A DNA stretch of 64,000 nt from Volvariella volvacea V23 (taxonomy: Eukaryota; Basidiomycota; Agaricomycetes; Agaricales; Pluteaceae): the NCBI GenBank assembly GCA_000349905.1, contig KB722757.1, positions 202,804-266,803 of the forward strand, in the 5' to 3' direction. The stretch's first letter is position 1, and every line of letters begins with the position of its first letter. The notes beneath the pieces are model-generated. The model did not search any database. It saw nothing but the letters and a program-made list of their open reading frames with translations, and was not told where the DNA came from. This document shows positions 36,143 through 47,159 of this stretch, in pieces. Position numbers and translations under genes: made by a program.

Positions 36143-36891
36143 TCCTCTCAAGCTGTAGACCGAGATTGCTTGAGATATCCGAATTCCGCATATATCTATG
36201 GATGCTTGGACTGGAAGGTGTTTGGAGCGCGAATACGCAGATATGTGATTGTCTTGTGTCCGTCGTTTTATTTTTAGTTCTATGCCCATTCTATATGCAT
36301 TACTTTTCATGTTACATTTATCTTGTAGATTCCGAAACACGCCAGCTATCGACTATCGACGACCTTGTGTATTCGTACACTACATGTTACCGTTCGTCTG
36401 CTTCTTTTCACTATCATTCACTCAGGCTGGCATTAAGTGCTCGAGTGATGTCTGCTTATGCATATAAAACCGAGCACGCCCTTTCATTGAAGTTGAGATG
36501 CATATATGTTATTACCCTGGCAATCTTCTGCATCGGCAATTTTACCCCATATACCTATTGCGACGGCAAAAATCCAGCTTATTGCGGGGTTTTTGGTCCC
36601 CATGCATAGTCTAATGCTCCTCAGGAGTGCAATGGTGAGTTCTCAGCGTACAGCGACATACATTGGCCAACAGAGAGTTTGTCGGGCGATGAACGCATTC
36701 GTTATTGGGCATCGGGCTCAACTTTTGGGGCAGCAGCGGCCTTGAGTGGAAAAAAAAAACCGCGCAGTCCATTGACCCTTCTCGGCGAGCCTATCAATGA
36801 AAAACGCGCAGACACAAAGTGTACATATAGGGCATCGATGCAAATAGATATCTCGATGTGGCCTTGCCCTATTAGCCTCTACTCCAGTAAA
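36143..36891. other. Spacer between the two glycine-zipper copies
   Basis: It holds the 3' flank of copy 1 and the promoter of copy 2. Frames at 36103-36745 have no family match. The duplicated upstream motif lies at 36799-36817, followed by a TATA-like gtacatatag at 36821. Confidence 0.45.
36799..36817 (+). repeat. Upstream motif, second copy
   Basis: aaaaacgcgcagacacaaa, partner of 34896-34914. It lies about 90 nt before the proposed ATG at 36892 and supports duplication of the gene with its promoter. Confidence 0.6.
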
Positions 36892-37641
36892 ATGGGCGGT
36901 GTTCAATCACTCCTTGGTCCCATTATACCCCGTATCTGGTCGGACATTCAACAATGCCTGGATTCTAAGCGAGTAGTGTTGTAAAGTAGTCATTCAGTTA
37001 CAGGAATCTCAAATTCGTCCTCTCTATTCTCCCTTCCAGAACCAGGATGGACTGTATGTATCAAACACCACGATTAAACAACCTGAAATAGAGAATGACC
37101 CAGGCGACTGTTGGAACAATTTCCGCTTCTTGGCTACGGATTGGCAGCCTCATATACCCAAAGAGATAGCGTCTTGCGTGCCGCGGCTCGGTGCTCCTGC
37201 TCTACCCTTATCGCCCTCGGAATTACATTTGGGGCGTTAGCAGGTGGACTGGCAGCTGGAGCTCTAGGAGTGACCATTGGGAGTAGCATCGGAGCGATAC
37301 ACTCCACGCGCAGAGGTATCGACGTAGAAGCATCCATTGCTCGATCAATCCGCGACCCTAATATCCGCGCGCAAATAGAAGAGGTGACGCCAGAGAGGGT
37401 ATTTTGGGAAACATTCCTCAATGCTAGCTTAGCTGGTTTGGTAGGCCCCTTGGTCTATTTGATGTGTGTATCATCTCTTGTCGTTTTTTCCTCTTGAGTT
37501 GTTTTCCTTTGAATATCAGTTTTAAACACCAGCGCTTTGCATGGAACTCTGAAGCGGCTTCTCTGATCCACAACACCACCGTACGTATCATATCATGCGG
37601 TTTATGGGCTCTTGGCGTCAGAGCGGTAGTGTGCACGTGAG
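36892..37641 (+). CDS. Glycine-zipper membrane-type protein, copy 2 (diverged, ends uncertain)
   Basis: The proposed exons are 36892-36972, 37040-37053, 37104-37463 and 37520 to about 37641. The core aligns with copy 1 from LRLLEQFPLLGYGLAAS through RAAARCSCSTLIALG. A very strong glycine zipper follows (TFGALAGGLAAGALGVTIGS), then the best-conserved stretch VEASIARSIRDPNIRAQIEE. Compared with copy 1, the N-terminal charged exon is shorter (27 versus 98 codons), the intron after residues NGNS is absent and the C-terminal half is shortened. A straight reading upstream meets TGA at 37096, so splicing at 37103 is required. The gene may be functional and short, or it may be decaying. The core is confident; start and stop are tentative. 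Confidence 0.6.
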
Positions 37642-38179
37642 TGGCGCAACATAGTGTAGGATCGTCGTGATCAACATGAACATTACTCCTCGTCAACTTC
37701 TTGGAGTTGTGTAGTTATGGCGCCGGCTGCTACCCCTGCTATCACCGCTCCGCTCTCATAGATGGTTCAAAAAACACTGAATATCTATCATTTCTATATT
37801 GGCGCTACGTTAAGCTAGTCATGTTGGTCTACTCTCTGAATGTCATGTAGTTTCTAAGGTTGAATGGGAGGGACTTCTACTTCTTATAGTTAGCCTGCTG
37901 TGACCCAGTGGAAAGCGTTGGTGTATTTATCACAATACGCAAGACCAGCCAGCTTAATTGTTGGAGAAGAAAGTGGTGAGTCCATCTTGGACATGAAGTA
38001 GTTCATAAAGGCTATTGGACCTGTAGTAATATTTCCTCCGGAATCTCTTCCGACCTTCTGATTTTTCCATCATCTTCCATACGGCCAAAGAGCTGTACCC
38101 ATCCATCGTTCCAGATCTCCACAACCATGAGCCGTGGATGGGTTTTAAATCCCTGGGTTTTCAGCCCAAGAACTCCAGT
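37642..38179. other. Convergent 3' flanks
   Basis: It lies between glycine-zipper copy 2 (plus) and the F-box-like gene (minus). No feature is seen apart from weak similarity of 37627-37675 to 32402-32450. Confidence 0.4.
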
Positions 38180-39388
38180 CTACATATCTGAAGTGAGTAA
38201 ACTACATGATACCACTGAATGTACTTCACTGACCTTGTTCTTTCCAACTCTAATTTCTAGCGCCACTTGATGATGGGGCAAGCTAGGTATTATGACATCA
38301 AGTCCTCTGAATCTTGCCATATCCCCATCTATGACGTGCCAATGAAATGAAACTACATCCTCTGATTGATGCTCAATCACTATTGGCGTCGTCTGTCTTT
38401 TCACAGGGGAAATATAGTTCGCCATTCTTTCTCGAGAGTATGCTACCGTATTAGACAATTCGCCCGAGGAGTCTTCATTGTTCAAATGTGTGAAAATAGG
38501 TGAATCACAATAAATATTGGCTGCAGAACCAATATCCATGAAACCGAATTCCTGGAGATTCGGGAGTTCAAGTGATGTGCACCCGTTGCCAGGAGCATCA
38601 TCGAGGCTGAGAACAGCAGGAGAACAGCTTGAAAGTAGGAAGACAGACTTGAGATCTCGGTGGTGGTTTAAGAACTTGGTTAAGGAAGGACCACAAATGA
38701 GGTTGGTGGAGAAAGATTGGAGGGAGAATGGGGAGAAGGTATGAAAATCGCGGAATATATCCAATGAAGTCGTATCGCTCCCAGTTTCCACTGGATGGAC
38801 GTAGATCTCCAAGGACTGTAGTTTAGGTAGACGGCGAAGTGCCTCATTAAGCAATGGTGCTCTGGGCGTGCATAACTTGCCCTCCAGTGGATCTCTCTCG
38901 GATAGTACCAAACCCACGCCGGGGTGGTAACTCCAACAAGAGAAGTTACAAATAGTTGCGCCACTCCAATCAACTACAAGATGTCGTATGTGCTGCGTAG
39001 GACATGGATTGTTGGAGGTGCTTGTTGCTGTCAGAGTAAGGAGCTTGACAAGTTGCTCATCATTCAAGCCAATGATGGACTCGTAGATGCATTCAATACC
39101 TGCAAGGTACCATTCATGGCAGACGAGAACAAATTTGCAGTAATCGTGGAGAGAGAAGCCAACACCACATCGACCAAGGTCAAAGATGAGCTTAAGAATG
39201 TCGTATGGTAACCTGCTTCCGCTATGAGGACAAACCCAGGTTTGTGTTGGCATTAATGAAGATTGGTTGTGATAGGAGTTCGGGGTGTTGAGTGGGGAGC
39301 AGAGAGATATTAATGTTACTGATCTGGAGGGAAGGGGCTGAATGGAGGTCACTGCCAGTTGGTTTATATACTCGAGACAAGTAAACAA
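38180..39388 (-). CDS. F-box-like / leucine-rich region protein
   Basis: This is one uninterrupted frame of 402 codons from 39388. An internal Met (MPTQTWV, 39253) starts 45 residues later and may be the true start, because it lies just before the likely F-box: SRLPYDILKLIFDLG, then CKFVLVCHEWYLAGIE. This has the usual L-P-x-[DE]-[IL]-L...V-C-x-x-W pattern of fungal F-box-like domains. The rest has weak leucine-rich character (RRLPKLQSLEIYV, SLELPNLQEFGFMD), typical of Agaricomycete F-box expansions. Such proteins are expected to bridge Skp1/SCF ubiquitin ligase and a substrate; the substrate is unknown. No sign of decay is seen. Confidence 0.72.
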   Translation of the reverse strand: MFTCLEYINQLAVTSIQPLPSRSVTLISLCSPLNTPNSYHNQSSLMPTQTWVCPHSGSRLPYDILKLIFDLGRCGVGFSLHDYCKFVLVCHEWYLAGIECIYESIIGLNDEQLVKLLTLTATSTSNNPCPTQHIRHLVVDWSGATICNFSCWSYHPGVGLVLSERDPLEGKLCTPRAPLLNEALRRLPKLQSLEIYVHPVETGSDTTSLDIFRDFHTFSPFSLQSFSTNLICGPSLTKFLNHHRDLKSVFLLSSCSPAVLSLDDAPGNGCTSLELPNLQEFGFMDIGSAANIYCDSPIFTHLNNEDSSGELSNTVAYSRERMANYISPVKRQTTPIVIEHQSEDVVSFHWHVIDGDMARFRGLDVIIPSLPHHQVALEIRVGKNKVSEVHSVVSCSLLTSDM

Positions 39389-40345
39389 ACAGTAAGAGGG
39401 AACAAAAGGTGTTCCAAAGTCGTAATAGTTTTCAACCCATATATACTTGGAATTATACCTCGTTGTAAATGAGCTATATAAAAAGACAGGATTAAACGGG
39501 AGACAATTGTTGACGCACTTTCCAGGCGTACTAAGCCTTTTGAGGCCTTAGCATCCATTATTGTTTTGTGAGTATACGTAAAATGGGGACTATTGTCGTG
39601 TCCGTACAATCAAGCGCTACATGTCGCTCTTGCGTTTTGTAGAATGATTGCGACTCAAACCAACGTGGACGAGTTGCCACTCCCAATAGTGAGAAACTGA
39701 TCGGATAATGCCGATGTCATGCTCCTCCTGGCACCATGCAGATTCAACTGCCTCTCCCTGAATGCAGCAGGGTGTGTTTAGATTAAGTTGACAATGAACA
39801 CCAGCGAACTAGCTGTACTGAAGTACATTGCCTTTAAAAGTGGAGCTCTCAGTGATCAAACTCAAGACTTTGTGATGTATGCCAGTAGTAAGGATGCTTT
39901 TTGCGCTGTCAGCTGAGGGACCAAGTGAGCGGAGAAGTCGAGAAGACAATAACCATGTTGATCGCGTTTGAATGGACTATATATCCGGTAAGTATTTGGT
40001 GAGATGCTTGTTGCATCTATCGCTTTCCTGAACCCCTACTGAGCCTTTCAGATACGCTCACGGGGAGTGATCACACATTTGACATTAAGATCTCGTTAAC
40101 CTTCCACGGATCAGGCGATTTCCTTGTTGCGAACAAATGCCCAAGTCTCGAAGTTCGAAAGGTCGCATCGAATAAACAACCTTATTCGTGGTAGCCGACA
40201 TGAACCGCATGATGCAAGCGATTTTTTGCTAGCTTCTCGTAACCCCTTCGTCTTTGTTAATGCAGAGCATGGCAAGCTTAAATGCTTAGCTGGGGACAAG
40301 TAATCGGGCAACAATCGCCCCCTTCTCCACGACCATCGCCTTGCT
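39389..40345. other. Promoter region of divergent genes
   Basis: It lies between the minus-strand F-box-like gene and the plus-strand jacalin remnant. Frames are short and unrecognised. Confidence 0.45.
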
Positions 40346-41011
40346 ATGTGGGGTCGATTGTGGGCAATTTTTGCTCTTTCCTGTTGCACAATATCCTCTG
40401 CCCAACTCCGGGGGTCATTTAAAGTCCTAAGCTATAATATCGCTGGCCTTTCCGGTACGCGTTCAAGTACCAACTTAGGAGCACCGTGACTTACAGCCTC
40501 CACCTCTCTGCAGAATTTTTGTCGTCTGGAAAGACATCGCGTAACACACCTTTAATGTTAGACTCGGTGATCCGGCTGGAGGGCCCCACGGTTCGCCTTT
40601 CGACAATATCGCGACGACTTTATCGGCTGGTATTTCACAAATAACCAGCATCACAATTCAAGGCGGTAACCGCCTTTACGGCGCATCCTACACCGCGCGT
40701 TATACGAACGGGAACACGATTACCTCCGCCCGTGGCGGTTGTGGCGGGACACCTTCCACCTTGACCTTGAATACTGGCGAAAGTGTGGCTCAGTTTCAAG
40801 CGTGCAGCGGAAAGCACAATGACCGGACCAGAGTGTTTTACCTCTCATTGACAACAAATCTTGGGAGGACTGTTCAAGGCGGTAAGGCTACCGCCGATTG
40901 TGTAGTTAGTGGGGTGCCTGGTAATGGAGGTAATTGGGGTTTAGTCGCATTCTGGGGAAGGCACGGAGATGAGATTGATAGATTGGGTGCAATATGGGGT
41001 GCAGCTTACTA
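40346..41011 (+). pseudogene. Secreted EEP-jacalin protein with the catalytic core deleted
   Basis: The 5' part encodes a clear signal peptide (MWGRLWAIFALSCCTISSAQ) and then FKVLSYNIAGLS. After a 59-nt intron (40455-40513) it continues EFLSSGKTSRNTPLM. This is the opening of fungal secreted endonuclease/exonuclease/phosphatase-fold proteins, which normally continue for over 200 residues. Here the next bases already encode the start of a jacalin-like lectin domain in a different frame: LGDPAGGPHGSPFDN, TSITIQGGNRLYGASY, ARGGCGGTPSTLTLN, then GLVAFWGRHGDEIDRLGAIW to the stop at 41009. The lectin domain looks intact (GGP/GSPFD start, GDEID near the end). No plausible intron joins the two frames, so an internal deletion with frame loss is likely. 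Confidence 0.75.
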
Positions 41012-41160
41012 GTATAAGGTGTAATCTTGGTCCATTACAAATCTGGTACATGGGTATGGTGAATACATCGTAAATGTGCTATACAATTGCAAAATGACGG
41101 AAAATTAGGATTAGCTACTAAGGGGCACTCATTAGTCCATAAGCTGAAAAGATCTCCAGC

Positions 41161-42136
41161 TCAGTACGCTATGTTGACCACCTTGCCCTCATATTCGTCC
41201 CACTTGTTCTGGACAGCGTCAACGATAAAATGCGCCACATCTTTCCTCCCCACCGTCCAACCACCTAGCTCTCCCTCAGAGACACGATAGGGTGCCTTGC
41301 TCTTGCCCTTAGCAGCGTTCTTATCCGCAACGCACTCCCCATCAGTCAAAAACGCTGGTCTGACCACAAGAATCCTCCTCAATGGGCTCTCCCTAAAGTT
41401 ATTCAATCGCTCTTTCCAGTCCGCACCCATGATATCTTTCTTTGGCTCTCCATCAACCGGATTCCAATGCCACCCTGCACTGTGGAAAATGGCTCGTTCC
41501 GCGCCGACCTTATCGACGTGTGGAGCCGCAAGAAGATATCCGTACATCGGCTTGAGAGCAAGGGGCAGAGCGTCGTGCGACGTCTTTGTAAGTCCAGTCG
41601 ATGAGATCGTCACCAATCTCGGAGGGGGGTTCACGGCGGGCATTGTGGACAGCACGTTAAGCAGGGACTGGGTGACCAGGTTGGGAGGGTTGATGACGAA
41701 GCCCTTGAGAGGATGGAATTTCGGAACGCCACCTATGATGATGGTGAGAGGAGTTGATGTGATTAAAAAACGATCTGATCGAGGCGGAGGTCGCGATGCT
41801 TACCGACGGTGAAGAGGAGGAGATCAACGGGGCCGTTCTTCGCTCCTTCTTCCCAGGCTCGTTGGACATCTGCCGTAACGAGTGCATCTCCTTTTAGGAG
41901 TTTGGCTTTGCCAGCTTGTACATATCTCTGGATGTCCGTATTGTTGTCAAATGCCCCAGGATTGCGGAGGAGGAATAAGACATTGGCTCCGGCAGCTAAT
42001 GGCATAAGATGATGGTTAACGCTTCCGTGCATTGACACCAGAAGATAGGAGATATTCACTTACCAAGAAGTCGGAGTGATGAATAGTAACCAATGTTGCG
42101 AGAGCCACCAATGACAATGACGTTCTTGGTAGACAT
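41161..42136 (-). CDS. NAD(P)-binding Rossmann-fold oxidoreductase (NmrA/atypical SDR-like)
   Basis: Three exons on the minus strand run from ATG at 42136 to TGA at 41161-41163, with introns at about 42062-42005 and 41802-41735. The product is about 300 residues. The N-terminus has a dinucleotide-binding fold: NVIVIGGSRNIGYYSSLRLL (GGxxxIG glycine pattern after a beta strand), then ANVLFLLRN with an Arg that suggests NADP preference, LLKGDALVTADVQRAW, and DLLLFTVGG. Later segments are RLVTISSTGLTK, then a region with RAIFHSAGWHW and RILVVRPAFLTDGE, ending VGRKDVAHFIVDAVQ. This is the pattern of atypical short-chain dehydrogenases that lack the YxxxK catalytic pair. The substrate is unknown; a cytosolic location is likely because no signal is seen. 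Confidence 0.82.
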
Positions 42137-43054
42137 TACTGAATAAAGTAAGAGTTGATTTAATGGAGTGTTGAGCGATGTAAGGGAACTAGTGAACTAA
42201 TGTTGAGATGCATTCCAACCAGACCACCTCACCTTTTTATCTACTGCTCTTCTTTCGCGTTGGGTATCAAGGCTACTGCGCACGGATGCGTAGCAGCCGC
42301 TGAGGAGCCGTGAACGTGTTGTATGTGTGACGATAAGCACACGCCAGGGACGATGTGATGAACCATATATAGGCAGTTACTCCGAATTGTTGAGGGTACT
42401 ACCGAGGTGGCAGTGCAAACGGATGATGAAGTTCCTGGATTCATGACTAGATTTGCCAAACGAACTGCGCTCTTCACAGCACACAGCAAGTGCCCTTATC
42501 ACAGTCGGTAGTATGTATCCTTCACTAGAACCGTCAAACGGTGCGAGGAAAGACGCGACCTCAAGAAACGCGACGACACATGGGACTGATCAACCGCTGG
42601 AATTTGCTCTGCCCATGTAACCCGAAGCCACCTCATCTGCGGGTCGTCATCAGTTATTACCAATCTCTTCATCCAGTTCCATAGGAATGTCTGATATAAT
42701 CAGGCTCTATGCTCTCTGGATGATAACGTGCAGGCCAGAAGATAGGTCAACTTGCATCCGACAACCTGATGTCCTGATAATATCGCTTACAACAATGCGC
42801 GTTCGCGTTAGGATTAATTTTCTATCGCAGGGTCAGGTGCGGGCGAGTTTCATTGAAGAGATATCATGCGACCCGAATCACCCGGCATCGAGACAATCCT
42901 ACGCGGCTCCCATATTCGCGATCGATTCAAAGTCTCGCTGTAAGTTAAGATAGCCAAACGCAAATATATTAGCGCGGTGACGCAGGCAGCCTTTACCAAC
43001 GCTTTCACCGACTTTTATTCAACGGGGGTATCCAATATATCTTTGCTTTCGCTT
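42137..43054. other. Spacer without recognisable gene
   Basis: It holds the promoter of the Rossmann gene and the 3' flank of the FAH gene, both on the minus strand. Frames at 42687-42953 and 42977-43273 are unrecognised; the second overlaps coding sequence on the other strand. Confidence 0.45.
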
Positions 43055-45273
43055 CTAGTCAGACTTGAAAGCATACCCTCCTTGTCTATCCACCGCCTCA
43101 AAGACCAACTCAGCCAACGACTTGCCCGACGGATCCGAGAGCGCGCATTCAACCTTGTCCCCCGCCACCAACGGACCTACACCCGACGGCGTACCCGTAA
43201 GGATCAGATCGCCCTCCTACAAAATGGGACGACATACGAATTAGATCTCATAAACGGAGAAAAGAGGAGTTGAGGGATAAACTCACTTCGAGAGTCATGA
43301 TGGACGAGATGTGCTCGATCAATCGAGGGATGCGGAATATCATATCCGCCGTTGTGCCATTTTGCTTGAATGCGCCGTTTATCTAGTTAATTATTTGCGT
43401 CAGTATTTTCGGGCGCCGAAGCCAGATTCATGAGAAGCGATAAGGATGCATTATGCAAGCAACGAGGGTCGTAGCGTAGCGGCGCTCAAGCGCACTGACA
43501 AGAGGCAAAACGAACAGCGGCGCGCGCGGGGAATCAAATTTCGAGGGCAAACCCATCGGAGTGCTCGAGAGCCCAAAAATGGTTTGACAGACGCGAATGT
43601 TTTAGCTTGACGTTACGTACCTTTAGCGAGAGCCTCAAGTCGTGCGGGTCGGAGATTAGGTCCTTTGGTATAAACGGCCTATCGCATTACAAACAACGCC
43701 ACGACCGGGAAGTATGTGCATCATAGTGGCCAAGGAATTGCCAAGTGATCAGGTGAGGTAGGCGTCCCCAACGAACCCGTCCAAGCAAGAACCACCAAGG
43801 GTTCATGATAGGCGGGCCCAGTGCGACAAGAAAAGTGCAGAGGGAGCAAGAAGAGCCAGAGACAGCCGATAACCCCAACCCAAGAGCGACAAGGAGTTCG
43901 AGGTCGTTGAAAGTTCAAGGTTGACGTTGGGGTCGGGTGATGTGGCATAATGATGGTGAGAAAGAGACAGGAACGGCAGAGAAGGGAAGAAAACATTTGT
44001 TGGATCGAGGTATAATTATCAGGGTTGGAGAGTTTTGTTCGCCGCGATTGTGATGAAATTCCCATGTCAAAAAGTGCGTAAGCAGCACAAGCAGAAGCAA
44101 TGGTTGTCAAGAGTTCGACGAGCGTCATTGGGCGGGTGTGGGGGTGATGGAAACCAGGGGAGTTCAGAGTTTTGAACCAACATCGTAAGCCCCAAGTGAT
44201 CCAAGAATGGCCAAGAGGAGCGGAGACAAACAATCAAAGGTCAGTATCGCAAACCAAGAAGAGCAAGCAAAAATGATGGATAGGTTAGCTTCAAAACGGA
44301 GTGTTGGGGAAACGAAGCGACATACCCAATGGGAGTAAAGGTATCAAAACCTTTGGCAGCAGACCAAGGGAGACCTTGCTTTTTGACCTTGTCCTGGAGG
44401 TTTCTTGCGGTCATGTCCACCGCCAAGGCTTGCCAAGGGGAAGTAAGTTGGAGAGCAGAGGAAGCCAACGGGGATGTATCAATTCACGATTCAATGTTAG
44501 GAATGCGTGTTATCCCCGCCACAACATAACCAAAGAAATGCATGTTGAGGAGCCGAATCCATGTAAGTATGCTTCCTGATAGACAAAAGAGGAGTACGCA
44601 CTATAGCCAGCAATGTGAGATTCGGCATTTGCTTGGGATATGTCTCTACCACCCTTGCCAATAACAAGGCCAAGTTCAACTGTATTAAATGGGTAGAGTA
44701 TGGATTAGCAATAGTGATAGGCATGTTCCGATTGGTGGGCAAAGAAAGACAGTGCAGGCGGACGTGAGGAAGACCGACGGAACACGCGAGTGGCAGCACC
44801 AAACGGTCGCCAGCCTTCGATCGGAGTACAGCCACGCAGTCACCCAACGCGTCCGAGGAGAAAACAAACGCGCTCCACACTTCTCCATCGTCGTGCATGC
44901 ACACCATACATCACCATTACACGCGAACTCTTGGACCATACAGATAACGGAAAAACAATGACATACCTTCGTGGTGTGCGACGATTCCCTTTGGAATCTC
45001 GACTCTCCCGCCCGAGGCGACATAGCTCGAGGTCGGTTTTAAGAAAAAGAAAGGCTCCTTGGGTGCTGCATTGTTGAGTTCTTTAATGTGCTCCGCGTAG
45101 TTCCTGCCGATAGCGACGATCTGTGATGAACGTCAACGAGTCTCTTGGCTCAGTATGGGGAAGAAATTGCTGGGTGATGCTCGAGCAACGTCGCAGCAGA
45201 GCAAGCGTCCGGACCAAGATGGCTTGTGAATTGTTACCTTTTTGCCATTGCGAACGAAGGATGCCGCAGCCAT
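43055..45273 (-). CDS. Fumarylacetoacetate hydrolase family protein (acylpyruvase/FAHD1-like)
   Basis: Seven exons on the minus strand run from ATG at 45273 to TAG at 43055. The start is [12 protein letters not shown], then [30 protein letters not shown], and [19 protein letters not shown], which carries the acidic metal ligands of the FAH fold. Further exons give [70 protein letters not shown] and [20 protein letters not shown]. The last exon is [14 protein letters not shown], ending in AFKSD. By homology it is a Mg-dependent hydrolase or decarboxylase of acylpyruvates or oxaloacetate, often mitochondrial, and about the usual 230 residues. Introns are unusually long: one of 647 nt (43679-44325) and others of about 150-290 nt. 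Frames inside them (such as 43721-44233) are unrecognised. Confidence 0.92.
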
Positions 45274-46488
45274 TTCTTGTTTCTTGGTGTCTGAGGTGCA
45301 GAAACCGGAGAGATTGAGAGAGTCGAGCCACCCGAGATGGCCCAGTTGAAGAGCGCAAAGCCACCCGGAGCAGGTCCGGGCCGGTACAACCAACAGCCGG
45401 CTAACTCCACGGAAGAACATATATTGGATTTATCCAGTAATTTTGAAGATTTGAATCCCAGCGACGGTTTTAGTCTAGTTCTATTCTTTCCCTTCCTTAT
45501 ATTTTCTGCTGTGCTGAAGCGCTTGTGTCGAAAGCGACCAGGCGCCTACAACTGAACCGCAGCGATCGTCCGTCCTCGAGCAATAACGGTAACGCCATCA
45601 TATAAACTTGCTCCAAGATCATCAAATCGCCATACCCTGCAACAAACCTAATGATTCGCCAAGGAGGCAAACAAACATCTCAGATTTGCACCCAAGTGCA
45701 AGACCAGCGACCCTCAATTTTCTATACAATGTCTTAAGGAGATCCCGTCAATCTGCCGCGCTCGCGGCGGCTTTCCAAGTTCCAAGAGCACCCAGCGAGC
45801 TCGACTATTTTTGGCTTTGGAAGGCGTCTTGACAGCATCAGGATTCGCCATGGGCAAAGACTTGGCTTTTACCTCGTCGTTGAAGTGCAGTCCACTAATA
45901 CCCGCCGTGACACCTATCTTCTCCTCGATTCGATGCCTGTTGTTGACTCTGACAAGTAGATGATGATTAAACAGCGGGGATCAACGACCTCCTTCAGGAC
46001 TCTAACATTAAAACAACCTTGCGTGCTACGGAGCGAGGACAAACCTATGACATATAGGCTGTCACCTTATCTCCTCCAATGCCGTTTCTCTAACACCACA
46101 ATGGCTATACATGCCTTCGAGCAATCCTGTTCGTTGTTGGCGGGATCTGAGTGGTACAGTTGTTTGTCAGGCTTGGTACAGGCTAAGATTCGCTTGGCAT
46201 GTCTGATACCGAGGCAATCCATGTACATATTTCTTGGCACAAACAACTCTGACGCCCAGCTGCTTGGGCATCCTCCGTTGCCCTATAAAACTCACCAGAC
46301 CTTTCCCAGAGACAAGTTTGCAAGAGATACGGTCTCCATCCCCCTCCTCCTCGTCACTGCGGTGCTCTGCGCGCTCACCAAGGCCTCTTAATCCTCTCTC
46401 CTTGGTCGTTTATCCCCCCCTGGCTTATCTCCCCCGCCAGCACATAGCGACCTTCTTCCCTACTCATCAAATACTTGGTTCTGTCTTA
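45274..46488. other. Divergent promoter region
   Basis: It lies between the FAH gene (minus) and the small membrane protein (plus). A frame at 45960-46391 has no family match and no recognisable domain, so I do not call it. Confidence 0.4.
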
Positions 46489-47159
46489 ATGCCGGTAAAT
46501 TCGTCAGAAGAAGGGTGAGATTTCTGTCATAATTAGTGCTTGAAAATATCGCTCACGTTTAAATTGCTCTGTTAATTGGACCTTCAGGCCTCGCTCTGGT
46601 CATCTTGGAACTGCATGGGAGATTGCACTTGTATCCGTGTTCGGTGAGTCGTATGGATCTGTCGCGGACTTAAACCATCTCAACTGACAAGGAACATAAA
46701 TCAAATTGATCGTCACATTCTGCCTGATCGACTTTTTCCTGAACTTTAACCCAACCCACTCGACGGGACACGACGCTCAGTTCTGGTCGTATTTGCAGTG
46801 ATAGCTGCTGTAATATTCCAAATACGACGAAAGAACAGACGGAGACGGCAGGAGATGTTGGAGGCAGAGTTGGAGAAGGGGGCTGCGGCTCCTCCAGAGC
46901 TCTCGTCCTCTCGTCGTGCATCTCGGAATTGCGAGGGAGAATCTGATGCATCAATACCAAGGGTACGTACCCTTGCCCGATTTCTACCTGGATAGCGTCA
47001 CTAACTCGAGGTGCTCTGCTCCGTTCTCCCTCTGTTGAACAGCCTTCTCCCGCTGCATCACCGAGTCGACAAGGTCGACCAAGTAAAACATCATCACACG
47101 CTGACCACCGGTCACATAAACCTCCTTCGCGGTATTATTGGGACACAAGTAAACGATAG
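46489..47159 (+). CDS. Small single-span membrane protein of unknown function
   Basis: Four exons (46489-46514, 46588-46643, 46799-46962, 47043-47159) splice in frame to 120 residues. The N-terminus is short and hydrophilic (MPVNSSEEGPRSGHLG). It is followed by one transmembrane helix (WEIALVSVFVIAAVIFQI) and a strongly basic stop-transfer stretch (RRKNRRRRQEM). The cytosolic tail is rich in Ser, Pro, Arg and His (PSRQGRPSKTSSHADH) and ends RYYWDTSKR. With no cleavable signal and a positive-inside flank, the C-terminus should face the cytosol. I do not recognise the family. Four consistent splice junctions argue that it is real, although each exon is too short to stand out alone. Confidence 0.65.

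Noticed and set aside
43721..44233. 170-codon minus-strand frame
   Set aside because: It lies inside the 647-nt FAH intron, shows no domain or regular composition, and the flanking exons join cleanly without it.
45960..46391. 143-codon plus-strand frame with hydrophobic ends
   Set aside because: No family match and no conserved pattern; I could not link it to the downstream small membrane protein by splicing.
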